From Williamsia maris (GTDB lineage Bacteria > Actinomycetota > Actinomycetes > Mycobacteriales > Mycobacteriaceae), in the NCBI RefSeq assembly GCF_024171815.1, contig NZ_JAMTCJ010000001.1, positions 1,054,001-1,118,000 on the forward strand: a stretch of DNA of 64,000 bases. The letters are read 5' to 3'. This document shows positions 54,243 through 63,999 of the stretch, piece after piece (within the stretch, counting starts at the first letter, position 1; each line of letters opens with the position of its first letter). A program made the translations under genes and the position numbers. A model generated the notes under the pieces. The model worked only from the letters and a program-made list of their open reading frames with translations, was not told where the DNA came from and searched no databases.

Positions 54243-55682
54243 CTACAGGATCGGCGCGGGGGCGTAACCCGCAGCGTCCGGATACTGCGCGACCAGCCTC
54301 CCGACCGCGTCGACCACATCGGCCACCTGCTGCTCGGCGGCCCCCACGAAGGCGGCCTTGTCGGCGAGCGCGGCGTCGAGTGCGGCCCGGTCCAGCGGGA
54401 GTCGGTCGTCGGCGGCGAGGCGGTCGATGAGGTCGGGCTCACGCCCCTGCTCACGCATCGCCAGCGCGACGGCGACGGCGTTCTCCTTGATCGCCTCGTG
54501 TGCGGTCTCGCGTCCGACACCCGCACGCACGGCGGCGATCAGCACCTTCGTGGTCGCCAGGAACGGCAGGTAGCGCGCGAGTTCCTTCTCGATCACCGCC
54601 GGGTACGCACCGAATTCGGCGAGCACGGTCAGGAAGGTCTCCATCAGACCGTCGATGGCGAAGAACGCGTCCGGCAGCGCGACACGGCGCACGACCGAAC
54701 AGAACACGTCACCCTCGTTCCATTGCGCGCCTGCGAGTTCGGCGGCCATGGAGCCGTAACCGCGCAGGATCACCGCGAGGCCGTTGACGCGCTCGCAGCT
54801 GCGGGTGTTCATCTTGTGCGGCATCGCCGAACTGCCGACCTGGCCGGGCTGGAAGCCCTCGGTGACGAGTTCGTGTCCGGCCATCAACCGGATGGTGTGC
54901 GCCAGCGACGACGGGCCCGCCGCGACCTGTACCAGAGCCGAGACGACATCGTGGTCGAGGGAACGCGGATAGACCTGCCCCACCGAGGTCAGCGAATGCG
55001 AGAAGCCAAGGTGCGCAGCGATCTTCGACTCCAGCTGCGAGAGCTTCGCGGTGTCGCCGTCGAGCAGGTCGAGCATGTCCTGCGACGTACCCATCGGCCC
55101 CTTGATGCCGCGCAACGGGTACCGGCCGATCAGCTCACTCAGCCGCGTCAGCGACACCAACAGTTCGTCGGCGGCGGAGGCGAAACGCTTGCCGAGCGTG
55201 GTGGCCTGGGCGGCGACGTTGTGGCTGCGTCCGGCCATCACGACCGACGAGTACTCCGCGGCGCGGTCGGCGAGACGGGCCGCGACGGCCACACCGTGGG
55301 CGTGCACGTGCTGCAGCGACCGCAGGATCTGCAGCTGCTCGACGTTCTCGGTGAGGTCGCGGCTGGTCATGCCCTTGTGGATGTGCTCGTGACCGGCGAG
55401 GTCGTTGAACTCCTCGATGCGCGCCTTCACGTCGTGCCGGGTGACCCGCTCGCGGTCGGCGATCGACGCCAGGTCGATCTGATCGACCACGCGCTGATAG
55501 TCCTCGATGACACCGTCGGGCACGTCGACGCCGAGTTCCCGCTGCGCCGAGAGCACCGCGATCCAGAGCTGACGCTCGAGGGAGATCTTGTGCTCGGGCG
55601 ACCACAGCGACACGAGATCGGCCGATGCGTAGCGGCCGGCCAGGACATTGCTGATGCGGGGTTTGTCAGACACGACGCTCAT
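54243..55682 (-). CDS. purB: Adenylosuccinate lyase
   Basis: A 479-residue member of the fumarase/aspartase superfamily. The signature loop is GSSAMPHKMNTRSCERV; the catalytic His lies in MAGRSHNVAAQATTLGKR; GHEHIHKGMTSRDLTEN is also conserved. It acts twice in purine synthesis (SAICAR to AICAR and adenylosuccinate to AMP). The ATG is only 11 bp from the nearest 21-bp repeat unit, so its 5' leader is largely repeat. GTG starts a few codons in are possible. Confidence 0.96.
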   Translation of the reverse strand: MSVVSDKPRISNVLAGRYASADLVSLWSPEHKISLERQLWIAVLSAQRELGVDVPDGVIEDYQRVVDQIDLASIADRERVTRHDVKARIEEFNDLAGHEHIHKGMTSRDLTENVEQLQILRSLQHVHAHGVAVAARLADRAAEYSSVVMAGRSHNVAAQATTLGKRFASAADELLVSLTRLSELIGRYPLRGIKGPMGTSQDMLDLLDGDTAKLSQLESKIAAHLGFSHSLTSVGQVYPRSLDHDVVSALVQVAAGPSSLAHTIRLMAGHELVTEGFQPGQVGSSAMPHKMNTRSCERVNGLAVILRGYGSMAAELAGAQWNEGDVFCSVVRRVALPDAFFAIDGLMETFLTVLAEFGAYPAVIEKELARYLPFLATTKVLIAAVRAGVGRETAHEAIKENAVAVALAMREQGREPDLIDRLAADDRLPLDRAALDAALADKAAFVGAAEQQVADVVDAVGRLVAQYPDAAGYAPAPIL

Positions 55683-55692
55683 TGTGCCCTGC

Positions 55693-55797
55693 GGCCCAAC
55701 CGGCGGAGTTACGTGCCCAAGCGACGTCGTTACGTGCCCAACTGGCGGAGTTACGTGCCCAACCGGCGGAGTTACGTGCCCAACTGGCGCGGGTGGG
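55693..55797 (-). repeat. 21-bp tandem array C in the GDPD-purB gap
   Basis: (T/G)GCCCAA cores at 55693, 55714, 55735, 55756 and 55777 keep the strict 21-bp step. The unit is TTACGTGCCCAACTGGCGGAG with small changes, the same as arrays A and B. It fills nearly the whole 117-bp gap between two genes read on the minus strand and would be transcribed in the purB leader. Confidence 0.92.
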
Positions 55798-55799
55798 GT

Positions 55800-56870
55800 C
55801 TAGCTGTAGGCCTTGGGCAGCGGCATCTTGCGGTCGGCGAGCACCTGACGCAGCCGCGTCGGGTAGTCGGTGATGATGCCGTCGGCGCCGGCGTCGATCT
55901 GCGCGTTCATCACGTCGGTGTCGTTGACGGTCCACGGGATGACGGTGAAGCCCTCGGAATGCGCACGGTCGACGAAGGACTTGTCGGCGATGAGCCGGAA
56001 GCCGGCGTCCTTCGTCGTCTGGCCATAGGGCACCGAATAGCCGGGCGAGAGCACCTGCACCCCGAGCTGCTTCGCGCCCGCGATCACGTCGCCACCGACC
56101 GCGTCGTAGTCCACCGACCCGGTCCACTGCGACTTCGACTTCCACGTCGTCTCGTCCCACAGCGCCACCAGCGGGATCGACGGATCGGCGGCCCGCACGA
56201 TCGGGAGCGTGCGCCAGTCGAAGCTCTGGATGTCGACGAGGTCGGTCTTGCCCGCGGCCTTGATCGCGCCGAGCATCACGTCGACGTACTGCTGCGGGGT
56301 CGCCGATTCGCTGCGCTTCTCGCCCTCGATCTTGGTCTCGATGTTGTAGTGCACCCGAGCGTTGTACTTGTCTGCCAGCGCGAACAGCTGCGGCAGCAGC
56401 GCGATCTTGTTGCCCTCGACGACCTTCGCGTCGGGGAACCCCTCGAGCTTCTTGCCGCAGCTCAGCGTCTCGATCTGGGCGTAGGTCAGGTCGTGGACCA
56501 CCTTGCCGACGTACGGGAACTGCGGGTCTCCCGGCGTCGCGGCCGCGGTGTCGGCGCACTTGGTGGGATCGATCGTGGGGTCGTGCCAGATGATGGGCTC
56601 GAGGTCCTTGGTCAGCACGATGTCGAGCTCGAGGGTGTCGACGCCCAGCTTCAACGCCTGCTCGAACCCGTACAGCGACTCCTCGGTGTGCTCACCACGT
56701 CCACCGCGGTGGGCCTGCAGATCGAAGGCACGGGCCGATCCGGTGGCCGAACTCGACGACGCGTCGGACGCGTCGGGCGACGAATCCGAGCCGCACGCGG
56801 CGAGTCCGAGGGTGGCGGCCGCGGCGGCGGTGAGCAGGGCAACGCTGCGGAGCAGGCGAGAAGAGGTCAC
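55800..56870 (-). CDS. Glycerophosphodiester phosphodiesterase lipoprotein
   Basis: A 356-residue exported enzyme. A lipoprotein signal spans residues 1-26 (lipobox LAAC, then GSDSS). The catalytic barrel has QAHRGGRGEHTEESLYGFEQ (His-Arg and Glu), LELDIVLTKD and IWHDPTIDPT, the metal/His set of the family. It splits glycerophosphodiesters from phospholipid turnover to glycerol-3-phosphate outside the membrane. It lies upstream of purB on the same strand, with array C between. Confidence 0.92.
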   Translation of the reverse strand: MTSSRLLRSVALLTAAAAATLGLAACGSDSSPDASDASSSSATGSARAFDLQAHRGGRGEHTEESLYGFEQALKLGVDTLELDIVLTKDLEPIIWHDPTIDPTKCADTAAATPGDPQFPYVGKVVHDLTYAQIETLSCGKKLEGFPDAKVVEGNKIALLPQLFALADKYNARVHYNIETKIEGEKRSESATPQQYVDVMLGAIKAAGKTDLVDIQSFDWRTLPIVRAADPSIPLVALWDETTWKSKSQWTGSVDYDAVGGDVIAGAKQLGVQVLSPGYSVPYGQTTKDAGFRLIADKSFVDRAHSEGFTVIPWTVNDTDVMNAQIDAGADGIITDYPTRLRQVLADRKMPLPKAYS

Positions 56871-56949
56871 GAGGATCCAAACTATGGGGGTCGTACCGTG
56901 AAGGGCCAGCTCAGCCCGGGGTGTTCATCGAGTGTTAATGCGTGTGGAC

Positions 56950-57546
56950 TCAGGCGTTGACCGGCGCGAGGACGTCGACCACGTCGCACAGGGCCACCCT
57001 GGTCACGGCCATCACGTCGTCCTCGGCGTCGGCGAGCGCACCCACCACGGCACCGTCCTCGACGGCCATCAGCTGGGCGATCCGCGCCGGGCTCCCGACG
57101 CGGCCGGACTTCTCCAGCACCTCGCCGTGCAGCCCGGCCAACAGCTTGCGACGGTTGGCCAACACCGGCCGCAGTCGGGGGAACCGCGCGCACAGCACGA
57201 CCATCTCGTAGCGGGTCGTGAGTTCGTCGCGGGTCGTTCGATCGCCGACGAAGACGTCGGCCAGTGCCTCCGCGGTCGCCTCCCCGCCGCGACGACGCCG
57301 TGTCAGCAACTCCGACCGCAACCGGATCGCCTCCTCGTCGTGATGACAGGCGAAGGTGACCGCTTCGACGATCAGATCCTCGAGCGACTCGAAGTAGTAC
57401 GTGGTCGATGCGAGGGGCAGCCCGGCACGTTCGGCGACGGCCCGGTGGCGGACAGCATCAAACCCACCCTCCAGCAAGAGTTCTCCGGCGGCGGAGATCA
57501 GTCGCGCCCGCCGTCGCAATCCCTTGGGGGTGGCTGCCGACGTCAT
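56950..57546 (-). CDS. TetR-family regulator
   Basis: A 198-residue TetR protein. HTH: RARLISAAGELLLEGGFDAV and AGLPLASTTYYFESLEDLI. The ATG MTSAATPKG gives the family length; the frame opens 16 codons earlier. Upstream lie two palindromes, TTTGCGCAAA and ACCGAT-CTGCA-ATCGGT, that may be its operators. It lies between the GDPD lipoprotein and the aminotransferase, all on the minus strand; its target is not obvious. Confidence 0.85.
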   Translation of the reverse strand: MTSAATPKGLRRRARLISAAGELLLEGGFDAVRHRAVAERAGLPLASTTYYFESLEDLIVEAVTFACHHDEEAIRLRSELLTRRRRGGEATAEALADVFVGDRTTRDELTTRYEMVVLCARFPRLRPVLANRRKLLAGLHGEVLEKSGRVGSPARIAQLMAVEDGAVVGALADAEDDVMAVTRVALCDVVDVLAPVNA

Positions 57547-57585
57547 CGGCTCATCGTGCCAAAGCACACGCGACCTCAGACTTGT

Positions 57586-57622
57586 TTTGCGCAAATCTGC
57601 TGTGGACCGATCTGCAATCGGT
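57586..57622. promoter_or_regulatory. Two palindromes upstream of a TetR gene
   Basis: TTTGCGCAAA (57586-57595) is a perfect 10-bp palindrome. ACCGAT-CTGCA-ATCGGT (57606-57622) has perfect 6-bp arms. Both lie in the 96-bp gap before the TetR start, so either could be its operator. Confidence 0.45.
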
Positions 57623-57642
57623 TCGGCGTGTGAGCAGCGCAG

Positions 57643-58812
57643 TCAGCGGCGGACCACCGGGCCGAGCAGATCGATGCCGCGCTCGATGTCCGCCGCGCTG
57701 CCCGCGAAGCTGAGCCGGACCGTGCGGTGTCCGGTGCGGGTGTCGAAGTCCGCGCCCGGCGCCATCGCCACCCCCGTCTCGGTCAGCACCCGCGCGCACC
57801 AGGAGAGGGTGTCGTCGGTCAGGGCGCCCACGTCGGCGTAGATGTAGAAGGCCCCGTCCGGCGGCGCGATGTCGTCGATGCCCAGACTCGTGAGGCCGTC
57901 GAGCAGGACGGCACGGTTCGCGGCGTACCGGGCGACGTGGGCGTCGCACTCGGCGATCGACTCGTCGTCGAAGGCCGCGATCGCGGCGATCTGCGACACC
58001 GCCGGCGGGCAGATCGTGAGGTTCGCGGTCAGCCGTTCGATTCCCCGGAGATACCGCCGCGGCACCAACATCCAGCCCAGTCGCCATCCCGTCATCGAGA
58101 AGTACTTCGACACCGACCCCATCACCACCGACTCGCGCGACGTCGCCCAGGCACACGACGTCGGCCGGTCCGGACCGCCGTACTCGATGCCGTGATAGAT
58201 CTCGTCGGAGATCAGCAGGGTGCCGTGGGCGTCGCACCAGCGGGCGAGGTCGGCCAGTTCGTCCGGGGTCAGGATCGTCCCGGTGGGGTTGGCCGGGCTG
58301 GCGACGATGAGTCCCGCGGGTGGTTCGTCGAGAGCGTCGAGCATGGCCGGGGTCGGGACGAACCGCGACTCCGGGCCACAGTCGAGTTCGACGACCTCGC
58401 ACCCCAGCGCGGTCAGGGCGTTGCGGTAGGCGGGGTAGCCCGGGCGGGCCATCGCGACGCGGTCGCCGACGTCGAACGCGGCGAGGAAGATCAGCGTGAA
58501 CGCGCCGGACGACCCGGTGGTGACCACGACATCGGTGGGGTCGACGGCCAGTCCGTACCGGCGTCGGTAGAGGTCGGCGATGGCCTCGCGCAGCGGGGTC
58601 AGACCCAGCGACTCCGTGTAGCCGAGCAGGTCGGAGTCGAGGGCGGAATGCACCGCACGCAGCACCGGGGCCGGCGCCGGGGTCGACGGTTGGCCTGCGG
58701 CGAACGAGACCACCTCGAGCCCGGCGGCCCGTCGCGCGGCGCTCGCAGCCAGCACGTCCATGACGTGGAACATCGCCACGTCCGATCGCCGCGATCCCTC
58801 CGCTGCCGCCAT
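57643..58812 (-). CDS. Class I/II PLP-dependent aminotransferase
   Basis: A 389-residue fold-type I aminotransferase. VVSFAAGQPSTPAPAP opens the protein, VASPANPTGTILTPDEL and LISDEIYHGIEYGG hold cofactor contacts, and the PLP lysine is in GSVSKYFSMTGWRLGW. It ends with the substrate-carboxylate Arg in HRTVRLSFAGS. The subfamily resembles bacterial aspartate/alanine/aromatic aminotransferases; the precise substrate cannot be told. No operon partner is evident. Confidence 0.9.
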   Translation of the reverse strand: MAAAEGSRRSDVAMFHVMDVLAASAARRAAGLEVVSFAAGQPSTPAPAPVLRAVHSALDSDLLGYTESLGLTPLREAIADLYRRRYGLAVDPTDVVVTTGSSGAFTLIFLAAFDVGDRVAMARPGYPAYRNALTALGCEVVELDCGPESRFVPTPAMLDALDEPPAGLIVASPANPTGTILTPDELADLARWCDAHGTLLISDEIYHGIEYGGPDRPTSCAWATSRESVVMGSVSKYFSMTGWRLGWMLVPRRYLRGIERLTANLTICPPAVSQIAAIAAFDDESIAECDAHVARYAANRAVLLDGLTSLGIDDIAPPDGAFYIYADVGALTDDTLSWCARVLTETGVAMAPGADFDTRTGHRTVRLSFAGSAADIERGIDLLGPVVRR

Positions 58813-58963
58813 TCGTCGAGCCTAGTGGCGCACCCGCGGCGGCGAGAAAGGGCGCCCACGTCGCGATTCATCGGTCCGCGACTCCACCGGTACCCTGTGG
58901 GTTCGATGGCCACGGGGCGGACGCGCACGGGATACGGGGGACGACGATGACGGGGCTCGATCT

Positions 58964-59875
58964 GTGACGACCAGGCTCACTCGTCGTGCGCTGTTCCGGG
59001 CCGGCGCGGGTCTCACCGCGCTCGGTGCGCTGGCCGCCTGCGCCGACGAACCGGCCACCGGATCGGCTCCGCGACAACGGTTGCAGGCGCGGGCGCAGGA
59101 CGAGGTCGTACCCGAGAGCCCTACCAGTGCCGCTGCCGTCCCCGGCGACCCCGCCCTGATCACCGGTAGTTTCCGGTCCGCGGCCATGCGTGGTCGCGAC
59201 ACCCGCTGGGTCGTCGCCCGGCCCCCGGGCGTCACCGGCGACATCCCCGTCGTGGTGATCCTGCACGCGCTGAACTCCGACGAGCGCACCGCCTTCGACA
59301 GCAGCCTGCAGATGCACCGCTACCTGGCCGAGTCGGTGGCCGGTGGCACGGCGCCGTTCGCCCTCGCGGCCGTGGACGCGGCGCGATCGTATTTCCATCC
59401 GCGGGTCGACGGCACCGACAGCGGCGCCATGGTGATCGACGAGTTCCTGCCGATGCTCACCGACAACCGGTCACTGGGCCTGCGAACCGACCGCATCGGA
59501 CTGTACGGCTGGTCGATGGGCGGCTACGGCGCGCTGCGACTCGGGGCCATCATGGGTCCGTCGCGGGTGGCCGGTATCGCCGCGAGTTCGCCTGCGCTGT
59601 GGGGTGATCCGCGAAGCTTCCCGCCCCGCGCCTTCGACAACCCGGCGGACTACCAGGCCAATTCGTTGTTCGGCCAACAGGCCGCGCTCACCAAGATCCC
59701 GCTGCTCATCAGCATCGGGTCGAGCGATCAGTTCTACCTCTACACCCGTCAGTGGATGGCCGGCCTGCACCCCGCCGCGGCCTTCTCCACCTCGCCCGGC
59801 GGTCACAACAACCGGTACTGGCGCAGCGTGCTGCCCGACCAGATGGCGTTCCTGGGTCGCAGTCTCGCCGCCTGA
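58964..59875 (+). CDS. Exported esterase of the mycolyltransferase-like fold (Rv0774c-type)
   Basis: A 303-residue esterase_D/antigen-85-like alpha/beta-hydrolase. The N-terminus has a twin-Arg and a lipobox (TRRALFRAGAGLTALGALAAC), so it may be a Tat-exported lipoprotein. The Ser elbow is LYGWSMGGYGALRLG, and the His is in SPGGHNNRYWRSVLP. Its place next to purD recalls Rv0774c, a secreted esterase with antigen-85-like fold. It starts at a GTG and converges with purD (5-bp gap). Confidence 0.87.
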   Translation: MTTRLTRRALFRAGAGLTALGALAACADEPATGSAPRQRLQARAQDEVVPESPTSAAAVPGDPALITGSFRSAAMRGRDTRWVVARPPGVTGDIPVVVILHALNSDERTAFDSSLQMHRYLAESVAGGTAPFALAAVDAARSYFHPRVDGTDSGAMVIDEFLPMLTDNRSLGLRTDRIGLYGWSMGGYGALRLGAIMGPSRVAGIAASSPALWGDPRSFPPRAFDNPADYQANSLFGQQAALTKIPLLISIGSSDQFYLYTRQWMAGLHPAAAFSTSPGGHNNRYWRSVLPDQMAFLGRSLAA

Positions 59876-59879
59876 GCGA

Positions 59880-61136
59880 TCAGGGAATGGAGATCCGTCC
59901 TTCGAGGGCCGCGAGGCCGATGTCGGAACGATGATGTCCACCAGGCAGTTTCACCGCGGCGACGCGCTCGTACGCCTGGGCCCGGGCGGCGGCGAGGTCG
60001 GCACCGGAGCCGACGACGCTCAGCACCCGCCCCCCGCTGGAGACGATCGCCCCCTCGGAGTTGCGGGCGGTGCCCGCGTGCAGCACCCCCTCGGCCTCGC
60101 CCCCGGTGATCACGTCGCCCTTGCGTGGCGTGCCGGGGTAGTTCTCGGCGGCGACGACCACCGTGACGGCCGAACCCTCGCGCCAGCGCAGCGGTTCCAG
60201 ATCGGCCAGCGTTCCGGTCGCGGTCGCCGAGAGCGCCCGGCCGAGCGGGGATTCCAGCAGCGACAGCACGGCCTGGGTCTCGGGATCACCGAAGCGGCAG
60301 TTGAACTCGACGACCGCGGGCCCGTCGGCACCGATGGCCAGCCCGGCGTAGAGCAGGCCACTGAACGGGGTACCACGCGATTCCATCTCGGCCGCAACGG
60401 GTCTGACGACCTCGTCGACGATGCGCTCCACCATGCCGTCGGGCAACCAGGGCAACGGTGTGTAGGCGCCCATCCCGCCGGTGTTGGGCCCCTGGTCGTT
60501 GTCACCGACTCGTTTGTGGTCCTGCGCCGGGAGCAGCGGGACCACCACCGTGCCGTCGACGAGACAGAACAGGGACACCTCGGGGCCGTCGAGGAACGAC
60601 TCCAACAGGACCGGGTGACCGTCCTCCAGCAGATCGGCGGCGTGCACGCGAGCGGCGGCACGATCGGCGGTGACCACGACACCCTTGCCCGCGGCCAGCC
60701 CGTCGTCCTTGACCACCCAGGTGGGACCGAACCGATCCAACGCCGCGTCGAGATGAGCGGGGTTGTCGACGATCTCACTGTGGGCGGTCCGGACGCTGGC
60801 CGCGGCCATCACGTCTTTGGCGAACGCCTTGGACCCCTCGATCCGGGCGGCCTGCGCCCCGGGGCCGAACGTCGCGAAGCCCGCGTCGCGGAGGGCGTCG
60901 GCGACACCGAGCACCAGAGGCACCTCGGGCCCGATGACCACGAGGTCGGCGTCGATCTCGCGCGCCAGGGCGATGACGGCTTCGGCCGAAGCGATGTCGA
61001 CCGCATGGTTCATGGCGACCGATTCCGTGCCCGCGTTGCCGGGGGCGACGTGCAGTGCCGTGACCTCCGGATCGTTCGACAGCCCGACGAGCAGCGCGTG
61101 TTCGCGGCCGCCCGATCCGATCACCAGTGTTCGCAC
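59880..61136 (-). CDS. purD: Phosphoribosylamine-glycine ligase (GAR synthetase)
   Basis: A 418-residue ATP-grasp enzyme. It begins [13 protein letters not shown], with [14 protein letters not shown], the ATP-grasp block [17 protein letters not shown] and [15 protein letters not shown] carrying Mg ligands. It catalyses step 2 of purine synthesis. The start is a GTG. It is not joined to other pur genes by overlap; its neighbours are LtrA and an esterase. Confidence 0.97.
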   Translation of the reverse strand: MRTLVIGSGGREHALLVGLSNDPEVTALHVAPGNAGTESVAMNHAVDIASAEAVIALAREIDADLVVIGPEVPLVLGVADALRDAGFATFGPGAQAARIEGSKAFAKDVMAAASVRTAHSEIVDNPAHLDAALDRFGPTWVVKDDGLAAGKGVVVTADRAAARVHAADLLEDGHPVLLESFLDGPEVSLFCLVDGTVVVPLLPAQDHKRVGDNDQGPNTGGMGAYTPLPWLPDGMVERIVDEVVRPVAAEMESRGTPFSGLLYAGLAIGADGPAVVEFNCRFGDPETQAVLSLLESPLGRALSATATGTLADLEPLRWREGSAVTVVVAAENYPGTPRKGDVITGGEAEGVLHAGTARNSEGAIVSSGGRVLSVVGSGADLAAARAQAYERVAAVKLPGGHHRSDIGLAALEGRISIP

Positions 61137-61167
61137 GGGGCCTGACTCTACTAGCTGGGCCGTCGCG

Positions 61168-62442
61168 TCAGGACAGGCTGTGTTCGAGCCGCTCCAGGGC
61201 CACCGCGCGATGTCGGGTGCCGACGATCTCGTCGAGGATCACCACGGCGACGGGCGCGACGGCCGTGACGACCAACGCGTAGACCACCGACAACCCGGCC
61301 GCGGCGAGCAGCACCGACCCGACGAGGATCGCGACCGCGGCAACCGTCAGCGCCAGGTTGAGCACGTCGAACTCGACGAGGTAGGTGTACATCGCGGCGA
61401 TCGACACGATGTAGATGCCGAGCGGGACGGCGACGCACGCCACCGCGGCTGCGGCCGAGATGTGCGACTCGTGTTCGAGGTAGAGCGCCGAGACGTGCAA
61501 CCCGGCACCGACCGCGGCGATCGACATGAACACGATGATGTGGGCGTATCCCCAGCCGAAACACTTGGCGCGCCGCAGTTGCAGAGCCTCGCCGGTGGGC
61601 ACCACGAAGTAGATCCACCACATCGCGAACGTGGCTGCTGTCCCGGCCGAGCCGAGCACGGCGGTCTCCAGGGTCCATCCCTGGGAGTGGATCACCGCCT
61701 GCAGCGCGACGACGGTCCCGACGATGCCCTCACCGAGGGTGATGATCGCCAGCAGCCCGTACCGCTCGGCGATGTGGTGCGGATGCCAGGGTGTGTCCGG
61801 TTCCGAGTTGAGGCGCTCGGCGACGAACGGACCGGACAGCTCCACCCCGGCCAGCACGAGGGTCGCGACGAGCGTGGGGATCAGCGACGTGTTCACCACG
61901 ATGAGCGCGATCCACCCGGCCTGGGCGACGAGGATGGCCAGCGCGTAGCTGAGACAGGTCCGACGGAACTCGGGGCTCTGCACGGAGGCGCGGATCCACT
62001 GGAACACCATCGCCACGCGCATGACCACGTAGCCGAGGACCGCGACGCGATTGTCGATGTGCTCGCCCTCGGCGACAGAGGTGAACACCGGCTCGATGCC
62101 GAGCGCGAGGATCAGTACGCCGCCCATCTGCACCATCGTGACGACGCGGAACACCCAGTCGTCGGTGTCGAAGGCGGAGGCGAACCACGAGAAGTTGATC
62201 CACGCCCAGATGCTGGAGAACGTCGCGAATCCGAACCCGATGATCGCGGTCTTGTAGTCGCCGTCGGCCAGATAATGCGCCACCTGGGTGCCGGCCAACG
62301 AGAACGCGACGACGAAGGTGAGGTCGAAGAAGAGTTCGAGATTGGTTGCCGTGCGGCCCTCTTCGTCCCGCGCCCGGCCGGTCATCTTCGCGACACGATG
62401 GCTCAGGACCAGTGATCCGCCGCTGCCGGGGTCTGAGGTCAT
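61168..62442 (-). CDS. Low-temperature-requirement A (LtrA) membrane protein
   Basis: A 424-residue integral membrane protein of the LtrA family. [21 protein letters not shown] is the signature start, [18 protein letters not shown] another conserved block, and about twelve hydrophobic helices follow. LtrA was named for cold growth of Listeria; its molecular function is unknown. It is upstream of purD on the same strand with a 31-bp gap. Confidence 0.92.
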   Translation of the reverse strand: MTSDPGSGGSLVLSHRVAKMTGRARDEEGRTATNLELFFDLTFVVAFSLAGTQVAHYLADGDYKTAIIGFGFATFSSIWAWINFSWFASAFDTDDWVFRVVTMVQMGGVLILALGIEPVFTSVAEGEHIDNRVAVLGYVVMRVAMVFQWIRASVQSPEFRRTCLSYALAILVAQAGWIALIVVNTSLIPTLVATLVLAGVELSGPFVAERLNSEPDTPWHPHHIAERYGLLAIITLGEGIVGTVVALQAVIHSQGWTLETAVLGSAGTAATFAMWWIYFVVPTGEALQLRRAKCFGWGYAHIIVFMSIAAVGAGLHVSALYLEHESHISAAAAVACVAVPLGIYIVSIAAMYTYLVEFDVLNLALTVAAVAILVGSVLLAAAGLSVVYALVVTAVAPVAVVILDEIVGTRHRAVALERLEHSLS

Positions 62443-62518
62443 CGGGAAATAGTACGTATTGTCCGTTGTCCGCGTGCGACACCGGTGCCGTCAGGGTGGG
62501 TGGAGTGCGAAACCCGCG

Positions 62519-63505
62519 TCAGCGGGCGATGGCCGCACGGATCGCGGCGGCGGCGGGTTTCGGGTTCCCGAATTGGTCCCACACCCCGAAAAAGCCCTCA
62601 CGCGGACCGACGCCGGCACCCTGGTCGAAGGGCTCGTAGGCGAACACCGTTCCGCACCAGCTCTGCTGGGCCAGGTATCCGAGCGCATCGGAGTAGGTTC
62701 GTGCCTGCACATCCCGTGAGACGCTGTCGGGCGTGATCCCCGTGGACGCCCCGAACTCGGTGAGCCACAGCTTTTTGCCGGAGTCGCCGGCCCTGACCAT
62801 GATCGCCCTCGACGACGGCAGCAATCCGCCCCCCGTGAACGCCGCGCGGGGTAGCGCCGGATACGTGTACGGGTGGACGCCGACCCAGTCGGAGTTCGCG
62901 GCGAGACCGTGGTCGTACATCGAGCGGAGATACGCACCGGCATCGGCACCGCCGTTGGCCAGACCGGCCGAACCGACCGACACCGACGGGTTCACCGACT
63001 TCACCGCTGCGCGCACGGCGATGAGGTATCGCATGTAGGAGGGCGCCGAGAAACCGGGGATCAGATTCGGCTCGTTCCCCACCTCGATCGCCGTGACTGC
63101 CGGATAGCGCCGTAGTCCGGCGACCGCAGATGCGGCAAGACTCGCCGGACTCTGAGACGGGTCGAACACCATGCACGCCAGAAAGTTCGAGATCCCGGCA
63201 GCGCGTCCTGCGTCGTAGAGGACGTCCTGACCGAAGGTGAACCGGTACCACGAGGCGCCGACACCGGTGACCAGATCCATCATCCGGTTGGCGGTCGCCG
63301 CCGAGAACCTCGGAGTTCTGTTGCCGTCGGCCGCGAACCCGAAACGACTCGACGGGAACAGTGCAGCCGCATGTGCCGCCGCCGGGATCGCGAGTGCACC
63401 CGTCGCGACACCCGCACCCACGAGAACCGATCGACCGAGGAATTCCCTCCGGCCCAACGTCGATCGCCCACGTACACCACTGTCATCGATCTCTGATCTC
63501 CCCAT
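62519..63505 (-). CDS. Tat-exported clan-A glycoside hydrolase
   Basis: A 328-residue exported protein. A Tat signal spans about residues 18-47 (GRREFLGRSVLVGAGVATGA, AHA before cleavage). The TIM-barrel has an acid/base Glu in VTAIEVGNEPNL and a candidate nucleophile Glu in KLWLTEFGAS, the NEP...E spacing of clan GH-A (GH5/GH39-like). The substrate is unknown, perhaps host or self cell-wall glycan. The start MGRSEIDDS has only a weak ribosome site; a longer frame begins 72 codons up. Confidence 0.85.
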   Translation of the reverse strand: MGRSEIDDSGVRGRSTLGRREFLGRSVLVGAGVATGALAIPAAAHAAALFPSSRFGFAADGNRTPRFSAATANRMMDLVTGVGASWYRFTFGQDVLYDAGRAAGISNFLACMVFDPSQSPASLAASAVAGLRRYPAVTAIEVGNEPNLIPGFSAPSYMRYLIAVRAAVKSVNPSVSVGSAGLANGGADAGAYLRSMYDHGLAANSDWVGVHPYTYPALPRAAFTGGGLLPSSRAIMVRAGDSGKKLWLTEFGASTGITPDSVSRDVQARTYSDALGYLAQQSWCGTVFAYEPFDQGAGVGPREGFFGVWDQFGNPKPAAAAIRAAIAR

Positions 63506-63573
63506 CCGTCGAGGATATATCGCATCGATGCGGCACTTCGGCGTGGATCTGGCGCCGAACGGTGCAGAAACCC

Positions 63574-63999
63574 CTAGTCGGACACCCGGGCGATGAACGC
63601 GCCGAGGTTGGTGCGCACCCGCCCGATCTTCGATTCCACGTCGAGGTCTTCGCGGTACTGCTTGCCCAGTGCCGGGGTCTTCTTGCCGCGGGCGTAGAGC
63701 GAGCAGGCGAGATCGGTGCACATGTAGGTGCCGACCGAATTGCCCTTACGACCCGCCTCGCCGGACCGGTTCGCCGTCATCAGCGAGACCCCGCCCGACG
63801 GGTGCGTGGTGAGGCAGATCTTGCACATCTGGGCGCGTCGGGACCCGCCGGTCTCGTGCCGCAGGGCAAGGCCGACGAAGCCGTCCCCGTCCGGGGCGAC
63901 GAGGTAGCACCGTCCGGCGTACGTCGGATCGGTCCACCCGAGGAAGTCGAGCTCGTCCCACGGGCGCGAGTCGAGATCGCGCGGGATGACGATGCGCTT
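63574..63999 (-). CDS. FBP-domain (EF-G-binding-type) zinc-finger protein, N-terminus beyond window
   Basis: The C-terminal 141 residues of a minus-strand gene that enters from the right edge (PRDLDSRPWDELDFLGWTDP ...). It carries a treble-clef-type zinc site: CKICLTTHPSGG and CTDLACSLYARGKK, with ESKIGRVRTNL after it. This layout is that of the FBP_C domain found in FusB/FusC-type EF-G-binding proteins and in many actinobacterial proteins. The start is not visible. Confidence 0.8.
   Translation of the reverse strand, partial: KRIVIPRDLDSRPWDELDFLGWTDPTYAGRCYLVAPDGDGFVGLALRHETGGSRRAQMCKICLTTHPSGGVSLMTANRSGEAGRKGNSVGTYMCTDLACSLYARGKKTPALGKQYREDLDVESKIGRVRTNLGAFIARVSD

Noticed and set aside
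54498-56960. 820-codon plus-strand frame opposite purB and the GDPD gene
   Set aside because: Antisense to conserved genes, and it also reads through array C as a repeated peptide; no support for expression.
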